NCBI RefSeq assembly: GCF_034274695.1
Contig: NZ_CP128362.1
Span: 4,032,501-4,096,500 of the forward strand
Reading direction: 5' to 3'
Source of the DNA: Chitinophaga sp. LS1
Lineage (GTDB): Bacteria; Bacteroidota; Bacteroidia; Chitinophagales; Chitinophagaceae
DNA: 64,000 nt
Shown: positions 60,697 through 64,000 of the stretch, piece by piece
Numbering within the stretch: position 1 is the first letter of the stretch
Layout of the letters: each line of letters begins with the position of its first letter
Notes under the pieces: generated by a model
Databases searched by the model: none
Seen by the model: only the letters and a program-made list of their open reading frames with translations
Told to the model about the DNA's origin: nothing
Translations under genes and position numbers: made by a program

Positions 60697-61837
60697 ACAA
60701 CAGCTGGATAACAGGGAGATTGTCCTTGAAGCTGAAAAGGCTTTCAGGAAACAATTGATCACACAGGAGGAACTGGCCGCTATTAAAGCCGCCTATCCGG
60801 TAGCATTGTATACTCCCAATATATATTTGAGGATAGGATTGTTTATACTAACATTGATAATAGGTATCTTTTCTTATGGGTTCCTGTGTTTAATCATGTT
60901 GGGAGGAGCTTCCGAAGATGTGTTTGGAGGTATTAATATCTTTTTTGCAGTAGGTTCTTTTATCGTATTGGAACTGTTGGTGAAAGAAAAAAAACACTAT
61001 AAGTCTGGTGCAGATGCCGCGTTGATGTGGATGTGTGGAAGTGCTTTGATAGGAGGGATACTGTTATTGGGGGGGAGTATGAGCCCTGTTGGAACAGGCG
61101 TATTTGTTCTTATCACTGCTAGCTGGTTTTTCCTGCGGTTTGCTGATCAGGTAATGGGTTGGGTGGCACAACTGGCCTTGTTGTATACTTTGGTCCAAGC
61201 CCTGCAGTCACTCTTGTTAATGTTGCCTTTTGTAATAATCGGGGTTTCTTTTGGCATGTACTGGTTGTTTAAAAAGCTGGCCCAGGATGATGCATTCAGG
61301 CACTATAAAAGTGTAATGAAAGGAATGCAGGCACTGGCATTGCTGACCCTATATGCAGGAGGAAACTATTTTGTGGTGAGATCGTTTTATGAATCATTGT
61401 ACAACGGCGAACCCGGATGGCATGTGGTTATTTTACCAATGGGATGGATCTTCTGGATATTGACTGTTGTAATTCCTTTCGTGTATTTATTCTTTGGAAT
61501 CAAAAATAAAAACCAGATCCTGATCCGTGTGGGAATGATATTGGTAGCAGCTATTGTGTTTACTGTAAGATATTACCATAGCGTAGCACCACTGGAAGTA
61601 GCGATGACACTCGGTGGATTGATCATGATCTTATTGGCCTATGGTATTATCAAATATCTGAAAGAACCAAAGCATGGGTTTACTTCTGAGGAAGATGATG
61701 AAAAAGGTACACTGGAAGCATTACAGATTGAGTCTATTGTGATCTCACAATCTTTCAAAACAGGTGCACCGGGCAAAGATCGCTTTGATTTTGGTGGTGG
61801 TAGTGCCAGTGGCGGTGGTGCAAGTGGAGAATATTAA
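60680..61837 (+). CDS. Polytopic membrane protein with Gly/Ser-rich tail
   Basis: 385 residues. N-terminal cytoplasmic part (EIVLEAEKAFRKQLITQEEL) then about eight to ten TM segments (YLRIGLFILTLIIGIFSYGF, LIGGILLLGGSMSPVGTGVF, LLLMLPFVIIGVSFGMYWLF, MGWIFWILTVVIPFVYLFFG). The last 20 residues are Gly/Ser-rich (FGGGSASGGGASGEY), similar to the tails of TPM-domain proteins. It shares the early helical plus polytopic layout with the gene upstream, suggesting ancient duplication. Function unknown. Confidence 0.8.
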   Translation: MIAYNKQQLDNREIVLEAEKAFRKQLITQEELAAIKAAYPVALYTPNIYLRIGLFILTLIIGIFSYGFLCLIMLGGASEDVFGGINIFFAVGSFIVLELLVKEKKHYKSGADAALMWMCGSALIGGILLLGGSMSPVGTGVFVLITASWFFLRFADQVMGWVAQLALLYTLVQALQSLLLMLPFVIIGVSFGMYWLFKKLAQDDAFRHYKSVMKGMQALALLTLYAGGNYFVVRSFYESLYNGEPGWHVVILPMGWIFWILTVVIPFVYLFFGIKNKNQILIRVGMILVAAIVFTVRYYHSVAPLEVAMTLGGLIMILLAYGIIKYLKEPKHGFTSEEDDEKGTLEALQIESIVISQSFKTGAPGKDRFDFGGGSASGGGASGEY

Positions 61838-61922
61838 TGCAGGTACTGAATATTAAATAGATAAAACATTCATGAAAGTTGAAATTCACCAACGGGGAGT
61901 GAAAACTATTTTCAGAAAAAGA

Positions 61923-61947
61923 GACCGACGGCTAGTAACCGTCGGTC
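61923..61947 (+). terminator. Terminator after the membrane-protein pair
   Basis: 9-bp stem GACCGACGG / CCGTCGGTC with loop CTAGTAA, followed by CTTTGTTGG; T tract short. Confidence 0.7.
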
Positions 61948-62089
61948 CTTTGTTGGTGCTGTCAGCAGGTGCATCAACTTTGATGAGAACTAAACTGACA
62001 CAAAGATAAAATGGCGGAAGGAAGAGCACCAGAGGGGAAGTACGGAAAATGATCCGTAGTTCTACGGAATATAACGGCTGCGTAGATGT

Positions 62090-62488
62090 CTATTCCTTTC
62101 TCGCTATATAAAACGCATTATTCAACCTCGTCATCCCAATCTTTGGATAATACTCCATTGCCGTCGGCGCTGACAATAACAACAACATGGTCTTCGGCCC
62201 TATCACCTCCTGCGTCAACGCCACCAATTGCCTCCCAATTCCCGCCATCTGATAATCCTTATTCACCGCCAGATCACCCAGATAGCAACAAAAACAATAA
62301 TCGGTCAATGACCTCGCTACCCCTACCAATTTCTCCCCATCCCACGCAGATACAACCAGGGGTGAGTTTTTATACATCTCCGCTATCCTCCCCGCATCTT
62401 CCGTCGGCCTTTTCAATCCCGCATTGTCATATAATTCAATAATATCCGCTGTAGCCGGAACTGTGTCTGTTTTGTAATGGATGTGCAT
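62090..62488 (-). CDS. GNAT N-acetyltransferase (small)
   Basis: 132 residues. GNAT motifs: VVSAWDGEKLVGVARSLTD, CYLGDLAVNKDYQMAGIGRQ with acetyl-CoA loop QMAGIGRQL, and LLLSAPTAMEYYPKIGM. Acetylates a small molecule or protein, target unknown. Divergent from the MocR regulator with an 80-bp shared upstream region that carries an imperfect inverted repeat, so it may be the regulator's target. Confidence 0.87.
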   Translation of the reverse strand: MHIHYKTDTVPATADIIELYDNAGLKRPTEDAGRIAEMYKNSPLVVSAWDGEKLVGVARSLTDYCFCCYLGDLAVNKDYQMAGIGRQLVALTQEVIGPKTMLLLLSAPTAMEYYPKIGMTRLNNAFYIARKE

Positions 62489-62525
62489 ATTTTTTTGGTT
62501 TACCTATCAAAACTACTGCTTGCCA

Positions 62526-62566
62526 GGACTATCTTTGTATCCCAGTTTTAAAATATAAAGTAGTCC
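62526..62566. promoter_or_regulatory. Imperfect inverted repeat between GNAT and MocR genes
   Basis: GGACTATCTTT (62526-62536) and AAAGTAGTCC (62557-62566), one base off perfect complementarity and centred about 31 bp apart. The right arm ends two bases before the MocR start. MocR proteins often bind sites in such divergent regions. Confidence 0.45.
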
Positions 62567-62568
62567 AG

Positions 62569-64000
62569 ATGCTGCCATTTCAAACCCTCATCCCACTAAA
62601 CAAAACCTTAGCCCTGCCTGTCTACAGGCAGATCGCCAACGCTATTGCCCAACATATCAAAAACGGAATCCTAAAGCCCGAAATGGCCCTGCCAGGTACC
62701 CGTGAAATGGCTGAAACCCTGGATGTACACCGCAAAACCGTCGTCGCGGCCTACAGTGAATTACAAATTCAGGGATGGATCCTCGTTACCCCCCGGAAAG
62801 GATTTTATGTAGCCGGCAACCTACCGGAACTGAAACCCCGTGAATGGCAACAGGAAGGCGCCAGTGGCTATGGCAAACAAATGTCTGCCCCCTTCCATGT
62901 GCTGGCACCCGATTACCAGGGGAGTATCTATCCTCCAAATACCCCATTCCGCCTCATCATTGACGATGGCTGGCCAGATACCCGCTTAGCACCGCTGGAC
63001 TTACTGATGCGGGAATACAGAAGTCTGCTCAAATTCAAATATAAAAACCCGGTCTCAGGCGCTGTCACTGCCGGCGCTCTCAGTCTGCGGGAAGCTATGG
63101 TTGACTACCTCTCTGAAACAAGAGGTATCAAAGCTGATATCCCGAACCTCCTCATCACCCATGGCGCCCAGATGGCTATTTACATTGCTGCACGCCTTAC
63201 CATTGCCCCCGGCGCCAATGTGATCGCAGGCATACCCGGATATAACACCGCCAGCCAGTTATTTCAACACCTGGGTGCGAACCTCCTCTCTGTACCTGTG
63301 GATGAGCAGGGCATAGATACAGACGCCGTTGCAGCTATCTGTAAAAAGCACCCCATCAGCATGCTCTATGTTATTCCTCATCACCATCATCCAACCACCG
63401 TCACCCTGAGTCCTGCCAGAAGAATGCACCTGCTGGAACTGGCAGCACAATACAACTTTGCCATCATCGAAGACGATTATGACTATGGCTTCCATTATAA
63501 TTCCGCTCCTTACCTGCCGCTGGCCAGCGGGCAGCATGATGGAAGAGTGATCTATATAGGCTCTTTTTCTAAATCCCTGGCGGCTTCTGTACGTATCGGA
63601 TTTATGGTAGGCGCGGAAGACTTTATCCAGCAAGGCATCTACCTGCGCAAATTACTTGACCTGAAAGGGAACCACCTGATGGAAGATGCACTGGCTATAC
63701 TGATTAAAAACGGAGACATGTCCCGCCACCTGAAAAAGGCGAATAAGGTCTATCATACCCGGTTACAGCATCTGACCACGCTACTGGATACACATATGCC
63801 AGGGGTAGTAGAATATACAGTTCCCATGGGTGGCATGGCCATCTGGTCGCAATTCAAAGTGCCTTTAAAAACATTGTCTGCACATGCAGCAAAGCAGGGT
63901 CTATACATCAGCGATGGCTCTTTTTATATGGTGAAAAATGCTTGCCGGATTGGGTTTGCGTCTTTGACTACAGCGGAAATGGAGGAGGCCATCACAATCT
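62569..64000 (+). CDS. MocR-type GntR/aminotransferase transcriptional regulator, 3' end cut by window edge
   Basis: At least 477 residues from ATG 62569. GntR winged helix (LALPVYRQIANAIAQHIKNG; LPGTREMAETLDVHRKTVVA; YSELQIQGWILVTPRKGFYV) followed by a fold-type I aminotransferase domain (SLREAMVDYLSETRGI; ITHGAQMAIYIAARLTI; YVIPHHHHPTTVTLSPARRM; AIIEDDYDYGFHY). PLP lysine in YIGSFSKSLAASVRIGFMVG (about Lys335). Such proteins (PdxR, GabR relatives) sense PLP or amino acids. Family length is 480-500, so only the last few residues are missing. Divergent from the GNAT gene. Confidence 0.92.
   Translation, partial: MLPFQTLIPLNKTLALPVYRQIANAIAQHIKNGILKPEMALPGTREMAETLDVHRKTVVAAYSELQIQGWILVTPRKGFYVAGNLPELKPREWQQEGASGYGKQMSAPFHVLAPDYQGSIYPPNTPFRLIIDDGWPDTRLAPLDLLMREYRSLLKFKYKNPVSGAVTAGALSLREAMVDYLSETRGIKADIPNLLITHGAQMAIYIAARLTIAPGANVIAGIPGYNTASQLFQHLGANLLSVPVDEQGIDTDAVAAICKKHPISMLYVIPHHHHPTTVTLSPARRMHLLELAAQYNFAIIEDDYDYGFHYNSAPYLPLASGQHDGRVIYIGSFSKSLAASVRIGFMVGAEDFIQQGIYLRKLLDLKGNHLMEDALAILIKNGDMSRHLKKANKVYHTRLQHLTTLLDTHMPGVVEYTVPMGGMAIWSQFKVPLKTLSAHAAKQGLYISDGSFYMVKNACRIGFASLTTAEMEEAITI

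Overview
The window looks like a chromosomal segment of a Chitinophaga-like member of the Bacteroidota. The reasons are two SusC/SusD systems each led by an ECF sigma factor and a FecR-type anti-sigma factor, secreted proteins with type IX secretion (T9SS) type A and type B (CHU_C) tails, SprB-type repeats, a KirBac channel, a TlpA-like thioredoxin gene in a Sus operon, and AT-rich spacers with poor Shine-Dalgarno sequences and several TTG starts. I see no rRNA, tRNA, CRISPR array or prophage.

Layout. 1-3370: divergent trehalose/alpha-glucan genes (a 3'-truncated treZ and a GH13 alpha-glucosidase). 3371-3935: a 45-bp tandem array grown from the 3' end of a GNAT gene. 4501-9511: GH92 mannosidase, a YdeI-like protein, a second 3'-end-derived array, a KirBac channel and CvfB. 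9651-11372: an intact insertion sequence with perfect 18-bp ends and a 5-bp target duplication. 11485-15387: two secreted T9SS proteins (GH5 plus fascin-like modules; zincin plus crystallin fold). 15630-23445: a minus-strand operon of response regulator, kinase, TolC-like protein, RND pump and membrane-fusion protein. 23833-30318: alcohol dehydrogenase, two large SprB/PKD/CHU_C adhesin-like paralogs, a chagasin-like inhibitor and a PLL-type lectin. 30745-41184: sigma, FecR, SusC, SusD, TlpA-like protein, hydrolase and lipoprotein. 41467-43689: a small ORF, a run of six hairpins, and the RloB/RloA (AbiL-type) defence pair. 43879-47901: FtsX-type permease, an MDR oxidoreductase and its probable Crp/Fnr-type regulator with GATAAC operators. 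48238-57018: a minus-strand sigma, FecR, SusC, SusD and FAD-oxidoreductase locus. 57100-59422: small accessory genes, including a DUF6934 module with a frameshifted paralog and an RteC-like gene. 59689-64000: a pair of polytopic membrane proteins, a GNAT acetyltransferase, and a 3'-truncated MocR regulator.

Working together. Both Sus loci have the standard trans-envelope layout, in which the outer-membrane transporter signals through FecR to the ECF sigma factor. The efflux operon carries its own two-component control. The secreted GH5, zincin and CHU_C proteins depend on a T9SS encoded elsewhere.

The most unusual features are non-coding: two unrelated tandem arrays each built from the last codons of the neighbouring minus-strand gene, three families of dispersed intergenic hairpins or 3'UTR elements, and a multi-hairpin transcript next to the RloAB pair.
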